Of a stretch of 64,000 nt of DNA, positions 33,301-41,240 are shown piece after piece. The translations under genes were made by a program, and so were the position numbers. Location: the NCBI GenBank assembly GCA_964546935.1, contig CAZJLJ010000011.1, positions 1 to 64,000 on the forward strand, given 5' to 3'. This DNA comes from JALYTY01 sp964546935 (GTDB lineage: Bacteria > Vulcanimicrobiota > Vulcanimicrobiia > Vulcanimicrobiales > Vulcanimicrobiaceae). Within the stretch, counting starts at the first letter, position 1; the number at the start of each line of letters is the position of its first letter. The notes beneath the pieces are model-generated. The model was not told the DNA's origin. It saw only the letters and a list, made by a program, of their open reading frames with translations, and searched no databases.

Positions 33301-33936
33301 GAGCTTGCCCGCCTTTCGGCCAACGTGAATTTGAACGCGGAAGCCGAGCGTGAAGAGCTTGGCGAACGTGAGACGTTCTTGCGCACGCAGCTCGAAGACT
33401 TGGCGAAGGCTCGTGAAACGCTGCTCGAGTCGATCAAAGAGATCGAAGCGCAATCGCAAGCGCAGTTCAACGAAGTCTTCAACCAGGTCTCGGAAGCGTT
33501 TTCCGAGATGTACACCAAGCTCTTCCCGGGCGGCCAAGCCAAGATGTGGCAGACGAACCCCGAGAATCTTTCGGAAACCGGAATCGAACTCTCGGTTCAA
33601 CCGCCGGGCAAGAAACTGATGGCGCTCGCCGCGCTTTCGGGCGGCGAACGTGCCATGACGGCCGCGGCGCTGATCTTCGCGCTGATCAAAGTGAAGCCGT
33701 CGCCGTTCTATCTGCTCGACGAAGTCGATGCGGCGCTCGACGACATGAACGTCGATCGCTTCTCGACCATGGTTCGTGAGTTGGCGCACGACTTCCAAAT
33801 GATCATCGTCACGCACAATAAAAAGACGATGGAACTTGCCGACCGCATGTACGGAGTTACGATGCGCGAGCCCGGCGTCAGTTCGGTGATCGCCGCTGCG
33901 CTGACCGAACGCGAACCGGAGCTCGCCCTTGCCTGA
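30370..33936 (+). CDS. smc: Chromosome segregation ATPase SMC
   Basis: Full-length at 1,188 residues. The N-terminal head has Walker A GPNGSGKSNMVDAFRW at residues 33-48 and the Q-loop region SIVSQGQID. Two long coiled coils (about 170-500 and 690-1010) flank a hinge (GIEGIVSNLITTDERYARA, FLVGNVLVVDTL, GGGAITGG). The C-terminal head carries the signature LSGGERAMTAAAL and Walker B FYLLDEVDAALDD. SMC with ScpAB loads at ParB-parS and compacts the chromosome; the parS-like sites and parB are at the start of this window. The coiled coils are Arg/Ala/Glu-rich. Confidence 0.97.
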   Translation: MKLKKIKAFGFKTFAEPTTLDFSGGITAIVGPNGSGKSNMVDAFRWVLGETSSKSLRSGKLEDVIFAGNDKRKPLGLAEVSMTFDNTDRKLATDYSEVEITRRTYRAGESEYFINRNQVRLRDIVELLMGTGLGPGSYSIVSQGQIDSILTSKPTERRALFEETAGINKFLARKNESMRRLEQTEQNAIRINDLIAELERRIPELETQVRRAKRYRKVNARVRDLELLSYIRASESRRHERETLRVELEKNEESRSVAAAKAAQLGANLAELRTRAYQQELQLEELRSETQAKRAELARLEADYAAALARREALEKQSTQTSEDAARVEAEREQLTASIASLEERLTPLAGQLEEARERELAAQKALAEARKKLDEIFTRLREVEASAAELATRKAERRVQSENLRAEAERLDQEAHAARERVSQFEIAAGTATHNYSQRETQLAVLEEQHMDARTRAEEAERAVAQAQGDLAHAVRQHREHTGEVKAAESRLHTIEELEASLEGHVPGTRAVVEAWQRGELRGIEGIVSNLITTDERYARAMDIAFGARLSNIITARSEDAERAIEFLNRSEQGRATFLPLDTLANRDARHMTADLQHTHGVIGYANTLVRTEPKYEGVVRFLVGNVLVVDTLQTGIHLVRERGFRDTIVTLSGEQITGGGAITGGRFRREKSILSRRVQAQTLRETLAEMRAKLDQFERAAHDATQRSEQATADRSAARDALAKLELQIAEVRTEMAAISTELERTNGEVQNARNLVAELTARAQESRERERVFETDEPDQVQGQVERERLEAELARAREQIAQAEAAQAEVTRLAADLRERAAALMAERDAAKGRLGMLDQNSERAQHAREQMLAEIGQLMAQTRNMHEHIEGLRSGVSDLDAKLDVARRAREAMANEMLEIESALRTAEHEERESAAGGERHRTRLAEIEAELGMLVSQFAQNPATDEEMRDVEDRYKEESDEVTEELPRLREELARLSANVNLNAEAEREELGERETFLRTQLEDLAKARETLLESIKEIEAQSQAQFNEVFNQVSEAFSEMYTKLFPGGQAKMWQTNPENLSETGIELSVQPPGKKLMALAALSGGERAMTAAALIFALIKVKPSPFYLLDEVDAALDDMNVDRFSTMVRELAHDFQMIIVTHNKKTMELADRMYGVTMREPGVSSVIAAALTEREPELALA

Positions 33937-35503
33937 CACCACAAAACCCGCGGCGCTATTCTCTCTTTCCGATAAAACCGGCGCCGTCGAACTAGCCCGC
34001 GCGCTTTACGAGCGCGGGACGGTTATTTATGCTACCGGTGGAACGAAGCGCCACCTGGAAGAGAACGGAATCCCGGCGTTTGACGTCGGCGACATGACCG
34101 GTTTTCCAGCGCTCTTCGATGGGCGCGTGAAAACGCTGCATCCGAAGGTTTTTGGTGCGATTCTCTACGATCGCAACAATCCTGAGCACGTCGCGCAAGC
34201 AGAGAAGTACGCGATTGCGCCGATTACCACGGTGGTCGTGAATCTCTATCCGTTCGAAGAGACCGTCGCGAAAGCGGGTACAACGCTCGCTGAAGCAATC
34301 GAGCAAATCGACATCGGGGGGGTCTCGCTGCTGCGAGCTTCGGCGAAGAACTTTGCATACGTTTCGGTGTTGACGCACCCGTCGCAGTACGGCGAGTTTC
34401 TGGCGGGCCTTCAAGGCGGCGAAATTCCGACTTCCCTGCGCCGTAAATTTGCGGTGGCGGCGTTCGAGCGCACTTCCGAGTACGACGTGGCGATCTCGCA
34501 CTATCTAACGACCGAAGGCAAGGTGCTGCCGAGCGATTTGCCCGGTGCTTTGACGCTAACGCTTCCGTTAAAGCAACGCTTGCGTTACGGAACGAACCCG
34601 CAAAACCGCGCCGCCTTCTATCTCGATCGCGGCGATCGTTTGCCGGAGCAGCTGCACGGCAAAGCGCTTTCATATAACAACTTGCTGGACCTCGACGGGA
34701 CGCTGCGTATGTTATCCCGCGCGCCGCTGGGTGCCGATTTCGGCAGCGAGCACGAGCGCTTCATTCGCGCTGCGGTCGTGAAGCACACCGTTCCGTGCGG
34801 GGTTGCGCAGCGTTCGAGCGTTGGAAAAGCCGTCGCCGATGCACTGGAGGCAGATCCCGTTTCGGCTTTCGGCGGTATCGTCGCAACCGACGGACGGATC
34901 GACCTCGAAGCGGCGGAGTCGCTCTCGAAATTTTTCCTCGAAATCGTCGCGGCGCCCGAATTCGATGAAGACGCGCTAGCGCTTTTGCGTAAGAAAAAAA
35001 ATCTGCGCGTAATGCGTTTCGTTCCGTCGCTTCCCGACGAGTTGGCACGCGAACTGCGCGTGCGCAGTTCACTTGGCGGCGTGCTTGCCGAAGACGACAA
35101 TCCCGAAGCGCCGCCCGAAGAATGGCGCGTGGTTTCGAAGCGTCAGCCGACCGCGCAAGAGTGGCACGATCTTGCTTTCGCGTGGGACATCGTGCGCCAC
35201 GTGAAATCAAACGGGATCGTCATTGCGAAAGGCGGCACGACGCGCGGCATCTGCGCCGGCCAAACCAATCGCGTCAGCGCGGTTCAAATCGCGGCGCACC
35301 GAGCCGGCGAGGAAGCCAAGGGCGCGGCCTGCGCAAGCGACGGCTTTTTTCCGTTTGCCGACGGATTGGAAGCCGCTGCAGCGGGAGGCTGCAGCGCAAT
35401 CATTGCGCCGGGCGGCTCGGTTCGAGACGAAGAAGTCATCGCGGCCGCCGATCGACTCGGCGTCTCCCTCGTCTTCTCGAACTATCGCTACTTTTTGCAT
35501 TAA
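33929..35503 (+). CDS. purH: Bifunctional AICAR formyltransferase/IMP cyclohydrolase
   Basis: This enzyme catalyses the last two steps of purine synthesis. The N-terminal MGS-like IMP cyclohydrolase domain shows ATGGTKRHLEENGI, FDGRVKTLHPKVFGAIL and VVVNLYPFEE. The AICAR transformylase domain has RYGTNPQNRAAFY, GKALSYNNLLDLD, VKHTVPCGVA, AFGGIVATD and GGTTRGICAGQTNRV. The 524-residue length is normal. It starts at TTG 33929, overlapping the smc end by eight bases. Confidence 0.96.
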   Translation: MPDTTKPAALFSLSDKTGAVELARALYERGTVIYATGGTKRHLEENGIPAFDVGDMTGFPALFDGRVKTLHPKVFGAILYDRNNPEHVAQAEKYAIAPITTVVVNLYPFEETVAKAGTTLAEAIEQIDIGGVSLLRASAKNFAYVSVLTHPSQYGEFLAGLQGGEIPTSLRRKFAVAAFERTSEYDVAISHYLTTEGKVLPSDLPGALTLTLPLKQRLRYGTNPQNRAAFYLDRGDRLPEQLHGKALSYNNLLDLDGTLRMLSRAPLGADFGSEHERFIRAAVVKHTVPCGVAQRSSVGKAVADALEADPVSAFGGIVATDGRIDLEAAESLSKFFLEIVAAPEFDEDALALLRKKKNLRVMRFVPSLPDELARELRVRSSLGGVLAEDDNPEAPPEEWRVVSKRQPTAQEWHDLAFAWDIVRHVKSNGIVIAKGGTTRGICAGQTNRVSAVQIAAHRAGEEAKGAACASDGFFPFADGLEAAAAGGCSAIIAPGGSVRDEEVIAAADRLGVSLVFSNYRYFLH

Positions 35504-35561
35504 ACTTCTGATTTTGAGCCGGCCGAAGGCGCTTTCCGGTTCAGAAAGCGAAGCGTTACGC

Positions 35562-35963
35562 ATGCCAAGATTCTTACATACTTCGATCTTCGTCAACGAC
35601 ATGAACGAGTCGATCGAATTTTACCGCGATAAACTTGGACTCACATTGCTAGACGGGCCGTTCCACTATCCGGGCAACGCAGATATGGCCTTCGTTGGTA
35701 ACGATTGGAACTCGTACATCGAACTCGTTTACGATTTGGAAGAACATCCGCCGTATCAAATCGGGAATCGCTACGAACATCTCGCTATCGAATCCGACGG
35801 GGACCTTCAGCCGTATATCGAGTCATTGAAAGCAAAAGGCGTTAAGATTCTCAAGGACGTCTACAAGTCGCCCGGCGGAACGCGCGCCATCGCATTCGTC
35901 GAGGATCCCAACGGCATCCCGGTCGAGGTCCTGGAACCTCGTAAGGTTCCTACGCTAACGTAA
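35562..35963 (+). CDS. VOC/glyoxalase I family protein
   Basis: A 133-residue single-module vicinal-oxygen-chelate protein. LHTSIFVNDMNESIEFYRDKLGL given in parts: HTSIFVNDMNESIEFY, then DKLGL, gives the first metal ligand (His6) and the family start. IELVYDLEE supplies the acidic ligand, YEHLAIESDGDLQPYI the second histidine and AFVEDPNGIPVEVLEP the final Glu. These four positions match lactoylglutathione lyase (GloA), but the substrate is uncertain because many VOC enzymes share them. It lies 59 bases after purH and converges on the SemiSWEET gene. Confidence 0.85.
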   Translation: MPRFLHTSIFVNDMNESIEFYRDKLGLTLLDGPFHYPGNADMAFVGNDWNSYIELVYDLEEHPPYQIGNRYEHLAIESDGDLQPYIESLKAKGVKILKDVYKSPGGTRAIAFVEDPNGIPVEVLEPRKVPTLT

Positions 35964-35968
35964 CAGTG

Positions 35969-36229
35969 TTAGTGTCGAGCTTCATTGGCCACGATCCGTG
36001 TAAGAATGGTGCCGGAGACGAGCGCGAGCCAAATATTGGTGATGGCGACGGGAATCGAATGAATCGCAAACGCGTACGGGATCCAGAGGATCGATCCGAA
36101 TAGGATCAGCGCATACGTGTGTTTCGAAAGACCTTCGGTGTCATGTGTCCTCAAGATCTTCAGAAGCTGCGGAACCTGCGTGACGGCGACCACGAGCGTT
36201 GCGGCGTAGCCTAAGAGCTGAATGCCCAT
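35969..36229 (-). CDS. SemiSWEET-type sugar transporter (PQ-loop/MtN3 family)
   Basis: The 86-residue protein has three membrane helices, the usual SemiSWEET size: LLGYAATLVVAVTQVPQLLKIL with the PQ motif, ALILFGSILWIPYAFAI and VAITNIWLALVSGTILTRIV. The segment RTHDTEGLSKHTY matches the family's loop after helix 1 (T-x-x-x-x-G-L-S). Such proteins dimerise to pass sugars across the inner membrane. ATG 36229 is used; upstream in-frame sequence overlaps the next gene and is Arg-rich without conservation. Confidence 0.88.
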   Translation of the reverse strand: MGIQLLGYAATLVVAVTQVPQLLKILRTHDTEGLSKHTYALILFGSILWIPYAFAIHSIPVAITNIWLALVSGTILTRIVANEARH

Positions 36230-36252
36230 GCGGCAGTTCTTCCCGCGGTCGT

Positions 36253-37380
36253 TCACCGATAGACGAACGGATCGAGCGGCGGCGCGACGGCGGATACGCT
36301 GAGCGGGACCAGCCGCAAGCCTTCTGCCGTTTCGCGAAGGATACCGTTTGCACGGACCCATTCGCCGTCGCGAAAATTCGGCCGTTTCGCAAGGACGACG
36401 CCAATGGGTTGTGCGTCCGCGCGACAACACGTTATCGCAAACCGGACGATGGAAGCCGACGTCGCGTTCGTGACGAGTCGTCCGGTGAAGTCCAGATGCT
36501 CGCCGGGAAATACGTCAGCCATTGTCGTTTCGGTCGCGGAATAGGTCGGTGGCGGCGCGCCGGCCACCGAGGCTACAAGCATGATCGCCGGTACCCATCT
36601 CGCATTGGGGTTCCTATCGCGGCGCTTCAAGTACGCAGAAGTGAGCGTTCCAACTGCGGCGACTGCAAGCGTGGTCGCGAGACGCGGATGAACGAGCGAA
36701 GCGCCGTGTTGAAACGCAACCGCAGCAGCGGCGACAGCCACCACAACGAATGCAATCGCGTCGTCACCGCAGTGCTTGAAGTGGGGCTGCCACCACACGC
36801 GCAAATCCACAATTCCTGAAACGCAGAGGAATGCAAGCGCTGCCGCCGGTGAGTGTGCGCGAAGCGTTCCTGCCATCGCAACGGCTCCGAGAGCGCACGG
36901 CGCCCCGACGAATCCCAGCCCGATGCCGAAGACGATTTGCGTTGCAAGCGATTGATTCGTGAAATGAAGAGCCGGGAACGCTGCGGAAGCGGCGGATGCG
37001 ATCAGCGCGGTGGGCGCAAGGCGCAGCAAAGCATCGAGAAACGATTCTTCATGTGATGCGCCGGGTTCACGTCGCGCGATGCTTCCGACCGCCGTTGCTG
37101 CCCCGACCCGGACTGCCGCAATCCATGGACCGAAGAGAAACGCAGCAGCAATTGCCGCGGGCAGCGATCGCGCAGCAGGACCACGCCCGCACCCGCACCC
37201 TACAAAAGGCAACCATGCCGGAAACCGGCTCCCGAGGATTGGGCCCAAAAGCGACGCCGTCAAAAGATACGGCGTTGCTTCAAACAAGGTCGCAGCCGTG
37301 CCGGCCAGCAGACTCCGCCCCATTTCCGGATCGCACGCCGCCGCCGCGAGTCCCGCAGCGACGTATATCGCAGCGCGCAT
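36253..37380 (-). CDS. Putative permease fused to a YcgQ-like domain
   Basis: A 375-residue protein. The N-terminal two-thirds are hydrophobic with about eight segments and a Cys-rich site FVGCGCGRGPAARS near residue 60, like UPF0718/YcgR-type permeases. The C-terminal part has VFPGEHLDFTGRLVTN and IVRFAITCCRADAQPIGVVL, resembling the TIGR03943/YcgQ partner protein (its hallmark is F-x-x-T-C-C-x-A-D-A). In Bacillus these are separate neighbouring genes, so this looks like a fusion. The Cys motifs suggest metal handling; the substrate is unknown. It lies 23 bases upstream of the SemiSWEET on the same strand. Confidence 0.6.
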   Translation of the reverse strand: MRAAIYVAAGLAAAACDPEMGRSLLAGTAATLFEATPYLLTASLLGPILGSRFPAWLPFVGCGCGRGPAARSLPAAIAAAFLFGPWIAAVRVGAATAVGSIARREPGASHEESFLDALLRLAPTALIASAASAAFPALHFTNQSLATQIVFGIGLGFVGAPCALGAVAMAGTLRAHSPAAALAFLCVSGIVDLRVWWQPHFKHCGDDAIAFVVVAVAAAAVAFQHGASLVHPRLATTLAVAAVGTLTSAYLKRRDRNPNARWVPAIMLVASVAGAPPPTYSATETTMADVFPGEHLDFTGRLVTNATSASIVRFAITCCRADAQPIGVVLAKRPNFRDGEWVRANGILRETAEGLRLVPLSVSAVAPPLDPFVYR

Positions 37381-37449
37381 ACCTACTAATCCCGCAACGA
37401 CGGTCCCCGTCTAGGATTCGTTCCGGTCCTTTAGAACCAGGGTCAGGCC

Positions 37450-38721
37450 ATGCCGTCCAAAATCACGGCGCCGCGCGGCACGCAAGATATTCTGCCGCCG
37501 CAATCAGCGCAATGGTACGCCCTCGAATCCCGGATTCACGAACTGGCAATGCGCTTCGGATACAGCGAAGTTCGCACGCCCACGTTTGAATCGACGGAGT
37601 TATTTGTGCGTGGCGTCGGCGAGACGACCGACATCGTTGAAAAAGAGATGTACACGTTCGTCGACAAAGGCGATCGCAGCATGACGTTGCGTCCCGAGTG
37701 GACGGCACCGGTCGTTCGCGCAGCGCTGGAACATAATTTGTTTGCGCAAGGTCCGCAGCGTCTGTATTACATCGGCCCGATTTATCGTTACGAGCGCCCG
37801 CAAAAGGGCCGGTACCGTCAAGCGCATCAATTCGGCGTAGAATGCACCGGTTACAAAGGCCCGGAAGCCGATCTCGAGGTGATCTCGCTTGCGTGGGAAC
37901 TCGTGCGCAGCTACGAAATCCGCGACGCGGTTTTAAACATCAATTCGATCGGCGACGACGTTTGCCGTCCACGTTACCGAGAGGCGCTGCTCGAGCATTT
38001 CCGACCGCATTTGCACGAGCTTTCGGCCGATTCGCAACGGCGGCTCGAACGCAATCCGCTGCGCTTGCTTGATAGTAAGGATGAAAAAGACCGTCCGTTC
38101 GTCGAGACGGCGCCGACGTTTGAATCGGTCTTGTGCCACGAGTGCCGCGAACATTTCGAAGCACTGAAAGCGTATCTCGACGAAGTCGGCATTCCGTACG
38201 TCGTTAATCCGCGAATAGTGCGCGGACTGGATTACTATACGCGAACGGTCTTCGAGATCGTCTCGAGTGCGCTTGGAGCGCAGTCCACCGTTTGCGGCGG
38301 CGGCCGCTACGATGGACTCGTGAAATCGCTCGGCGGCCCCGATGTTCCGGCGGTCGGTTTCGCGCTCGGCATCGAACGCTTTCTCATGATGCTCGAAGCC
38401 TTGCGCGGTGAACCTTCCTCAAAACGGCAAGGGGTACAAGCGATTGCGCTCGGAGCACAGGCACGTACGGTGCTCGTTCCGTTGGTCATGCGTTGGCGAC
38501 GCGAGCTCAACGTGCCGGTTTTTATGGATTTCGATGACCGGAAGATCTCGGCACAGTTCAAGATCGCCGATCGCAACAACGCCCGATACGCCGCGATCCT
38601 GGGTTCCGAGGAACTTGCGACCGGTGAGTTGATTTTGCGCGACCTCGAAACGCGCACCGAACGGCGGCTCTCGCTCGATAGAGCAGACCTTGCGGCCGAG
38701 CTTGGCGAAGGCAACGATTGA
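37450..38721 (+). CDS. hisS: Histidyl-tRNA synthetase
   Basis: The class II synthetase charges tRNA-His. The 423-residue protein has ITAPRGTQDILP at the N-terminus, motif 2 region MTLRPEWTAPVVRA, IYRYERPQKGRYRQAHQFGVE, the histidine-binding RGLDYYTRTVFE and GGRYDGLVKSLGG, and motif 3 GFALGIERFLMM. A C-terminal anticodon-binding domain follows. It starts the long translation/LPS run and its stop overlaps the accB start region. Confidence 0.95.
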   Translation: MPSKITAPRGTQDILPPQSAQWYALESRIHELAMRFGYSEVRTPTFESTELFVRGVGETTDIVEKEMYTFVDKGDRSMTLRPEWTAPVVRAALEHNLFAQGPQRLYYIGPIYRYERPQKGRYRQAHQFGVECTGYKGPEADLEVISLAWELVRSYEIRDAVLNINSIGDDVCRPRYREALLEHFRPHLHELSADSQRRLERNPLRLLDSKDEKDRPFVETAPTFESVLCHECREHFEALKAYLDEVGIPYVVNPRIVRGLDYYTRTVFEIVSSALGAQSTVCGGGRYDGLVKSLGGPDVPAVGFALGIERFLMMLEALRGEPSSKRQGVQAIALGAQARTVLVPLVMRWRRELNVPVFMDFDDRKISAQFKIADRNNARYAAILGSEELATGELILRDLETRTERRLSLDRADLAAELGEGND

Positions 38722-38723
38722 AG

Positions 38724-39182
38724 ATGGCATACGAAGAAGAACACGAAACGATTTCATCGCTGCTCGAAATCATGCACGAGCACGACTTAGACCGTATCAA
38801 AGTGAAGGTGGGCGATGCGGTGTACGAACTCGTTCGCCGGGAAGCCGGAACGCAGATCGTCAGCGGGCCGTTGGCGCCTCTCGCTCATGCGCCGGTACCC
38901 GTTGCCGGTTCGGCAGAGCCTAGCAGTTCCGCTTTGCCCGCCAACGCCAAACGGATTACCGCTCCGCTTACCGGGGTGTTTTATTCTGCGTCGTCACCGG
39001 ATGCCGAGCCGTTCGTAAACGTAGGCGATCGCGTTGAAGCCGGAAGCGTCCTCTGTATTTTGGAAGCGATGAAGCTTTTCAACGAAATTCAGAGCGATTA
39101 CGCCGGCACAATTCTACGTATACTCCCGGAGAACGGGGAACTAGTCTCGCAAGGCGAGGATCTCTTTTGGATTCAACCGTGA
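38724..39182 (+). CDS. accB: Biotin carboxyl carrier protein of acetyl-CoA carboxylase
   Basis: The 152-residue carrier has an N-terminal helix (SLLEIMHEHDLDRIKVKVGD), a Pro/Ala/Ser-rich linker and the biotinyl domain ITAPLTGVFYSA to the C-terminus. The biotinylated lysine is in ILEAMKLFNEIQ; AMKL rather than AMKM is common in AccB. It shuttles carboxylate for malonyl-CoA synthesis. accC, its usual neighbour, is absent here. A TTG at 38718, overlapping the hisS stop, is an alternative start. Confidence 0.92.
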   Translation: MAYEEEHETISSLLEIMHEHDLDRIKVKVGDAVYELVRREAGTQIVSGPLAPLAHAPVPVAGSAEPSSSALPANAKRITAPLTGVFYSASSPDAEPFVNVGDRVEAGSVLCILEAMKLFNEIQSDYAGTILRILPENGELVSQGEDLFWIQP

Positions 39183-39772
39183 CCGACGTCAAAGGGCGGC
39201 GCGGCTTCGGCGAATTAATCGCCGAGCGGCGCAATCTACTCGATGCACCTCATTACCAAGCGCAAGTGGAAGCGATTGCCGATGCCGTCGTCGAGGCTTT
39301 GCGCGCCGGAAAGAAAGTGTTGTGGTGCGGCAATGGCGGAAGCGCAGCCGAGGCGCAGCACATGGCGGCCGAACTTTCCGGACGATTCTTACGGGAACGT
39401 CCGGGTCTCTACAGTGAAGCGCTGTCGGTCAACACGTCGACGCTAACGTGCGTCGGCAACGACTACGGGTACGATTTCATCTTCTCGCGGCAAGTCGAAG
39501 CGTTCGCACAGCCGGGTGACATCGTAATCGGCATGACGACCAGCGGCACGTCGAAGAACGTCGTGCTCGCGCTCGAGGCTGCAAAGAAGAAAGGCGCGAT
39601 TCCAATCGCGTTCACGGGAAACGGCGGCGGCACCGTCGCGGAGATCTCCGATCTCGTGCTGATGGGTCCCGACGGCTACGCGGCGATCGTTCAAGAAGTG
39701 CACCAGGTGATGGCGCACATCATTTGCGATCTCGTCGAGCAGCGATTGATTTTCGAGGACGGCATCGCGTGA
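39179..39772 (+). CDS. gmhA: D-sedoheptulose 7-phosphate isomerase
   Basis: GmhA makes D-glycero-D-manno-heptose 7-phosphate, the first step to LPS core heptose. The 197-residue SIS-domain protein has VLWCGNGGSAAEAQHMAAEL, GRFLRERPGL, VGNDYGYDFIFSRQ, IGMTTSGTSKNVVLAL and PIAFTGNGGG, all family hallmarks. GTG 39179 overlaps the accB stop (GTGA); a TTG at 39167 is possible. hldA follows with the same overlap. Confidence 0.94.
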   Translation: MTDVKGRRGFGELIAERRNLLDAPHYQAQVEAIADAVVEALRAGKKVLWCGNGGSAAEAQHMAAELSGRFLRERPGLYSEALSVNTSTLTCVGNDYGYDFIFSRQVEAFAQPGDIVIGMTTSGTSKNVVLALEAAKKKGAIPIAFTGNGGGTVAEISDLVLMGPDGYAAIVQEVHQVMAHIICDLVEQRLIFEDGIA

Positions 39773-40755
39773 GCGCACCCACGTTGCTCGTGAACGACGC
39801 GCGGTCGCTTTTCGATCGGATGCGTGGCCGCCGCATTCTCGTTGTCGGCGATCTGATGATCGACGAGTGGATCTGGGGCAGCGTTACCCGCATTTCGCCC
39901 GAAGCGCCGGTCCCGGTCGTTGCGGTAACCGATCACTCGTTCACGCTTGGCGGCGCGGGCAACGTTGCAAACAATTTGCGGGCGCTCGACGCAGCGGTGG
40001 ACTTTGTCGGCACGATCGGCGACGATGCTTTTGCAGCCGACGTGCGTCGGATGTTACGCGATGAAGCGGTCAATGACAGCGGCGTCTTTGTCGTCGGCGA
40101 CCGCCCGACCACGCGTAAAACGCGCGTCGTGGCGCACAATCAACAAGTCGTGCGGGCCGATTGGGAATCGAGCGCGCCGCTTCGTGCTGCCGATCGCCTG
40201 CGCGTCGTCGAGTACGTTCGCGAACGCGCCGCGCAGAGCGACGCCGTGATCCTCAGTGACTACGCAAAGGGCTTGTTATCACGCGATATCGTTGAGGCGG
40301 CATCGGCATGTTCCCTCGTACTCGCCGATCCGAAGCCACAGAATATCTCGCTCTTTGCCGGCGTGACATGTCTCGCGCCGAACGCGCACGAGGCGAGCGC
40401 CGCAAGCGGCGTAACGATCAAAGATGACGCATCGCTGCGCGAAGCGGGATCGCGTCTGCTCGAACGGATGCAATGCCGTTACATTGTGATTACCCGAGGC
40501 GAGCACGGCATGTCGCTTTTCGGTCGCGACGGGGAGCGTTTCGACATCCCGTCTTTTGCGCGCAAAGTATTCGACGTTTCGGGTGCGGGCGATACCGTTA
40601 TCGCGGTGCTTTCGCTTGCGCTTGCGGCGGGTGCATCGATCGAGCGTGCCGTTCAGCTCGCGAATTTCGCGGCAGGCGCGGTCGTCGAGAAACTGGGAAC
40701 CGCAACCGCGTCCGCTGATGAGATTCTGTCTTTGGTCGAACATGGACACTCGTAA
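39769..40755 (+). CDS. hldA: D-glycero-beta-D-manno-heptose 7-phosphate kinase
   Basis: A 328-residue PfkB-family kinase equal to the N-terminal half of HldE. Key segments are VVGDLMIDEWIWGSVTRISPEAPVPV, given in parts: GDLMIDEWIWG and RISPEAPVPV; then LGGAGNVANNLRALD, RKTRVVAHNQQVVRADWE, LSDYAKGLLS and the catalytic SGAGDTVIAVLSLAL. It phosphorylates C1 of heptose 7-phosphate. GTG 39769 overlaps the gmhA stop. The adenylyltransferase half is a separate gene just downstream. Confidence 0.92.
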   Translation: MSAPTLLVNDARSLFDRMRGRRILVVGDLMIDEWIWGSVTRISPEAPVPVVAVTDHSFTLGGAGNVANNLRALDAAVDFVGTIGDDAFAADVRRMLRDEAVNDSGVFVVGDRPTTRKTRVVAHNQQVVRADWESSAPLRAADRLRVVEYVRERAAQSDAVILSDYAKGLLSRDIVEAASACSLVLADPKPQNISLFAGVTCLAPNAHEASAASGVTIKDDASLREAGSRLLERMQCRYIVITRGEHGMSLFGRDGERFDIPSFARKVFDVSGAGDTVIAVLSLALAAGASIERAVQLANFAAGAVVEKLGTATASADEILSLVEHGHS

Positions 40756-41239
40756 ACTCTTTGGCGGCGTCATGGAGACCGAAGAAGCCGTACGCTGGCG
40801 GGAAGAACAGCGCTTGGAAGGCCGCCGAGTTGTCTTTACCAACGGCTGTTTCGATGTGTTGCATGCTGGACACGTGGGTTATCTTGCGTGGGCGCGAGCA
40901 CAAGGCGATGTGCTCATCGTCGGTCTCAATACCGATGAATCGGTTCGGCGTCTCAAAGGTGATCGTCGCCCTATAGTACCGTTCGATGATCGTGCGACGC
41001 TCTTGTCGGCGTTACGGAGCGTCGACGTCGTCGTCGGCTTCGCTGAACGGACGCCCGAAGTGATCATCGACAAATTGAAGCCGGACGTGTTCGTGAAGAG
41101 CGCGCAGTATCGCGAAGAAGAACTTCCCGAGCGCACCGTCGTCCGCCAGCACGGCGGTGAAATTATGCTTGCCCCGCATCTTGCCGGACATAGCACCACC
41201 GACGTTATCGCGGAGATCATCTCCCGCTACGGAGTGTGA
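40742..41239 (+). CDS. hldC: D-glycero-beta-D-manno-heptose 1-phosphate adenylyltransferase
   Basis: The 165-residue nucleotidyltransferase is equal to the C-terminal half of HldE (RfaE2). VVFTNGCFDVLHAGHVGYL contains the HxGH site, then GLNTDESVRRLKG, RPIVPFDDRATLLSAL and PDVFVKSAQY. It makes ADP-heptose precursors from heptose 1-phosphate and ATP. It overlaps hldA by 14 bases. The phosphatase GmhB and the epimerase HldD are not in the window. Confidence 0.93.
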   Translation: MDTRKLFGGVMETEEAVRWREEQRLEGRRVVFTNGCFDVLHAGHVGYLAWARAQGDVLIVGLNTDESVRRLKGDRRPIVPFDDRATLLSALRSVDVVVGFAERTPEVIIDKLKPDVFVKSAQYREEELPERTVVRQHGGEIMLAPHLAGHSTTDVIAEIISRYGV

Positions 41240-41240
41240 C

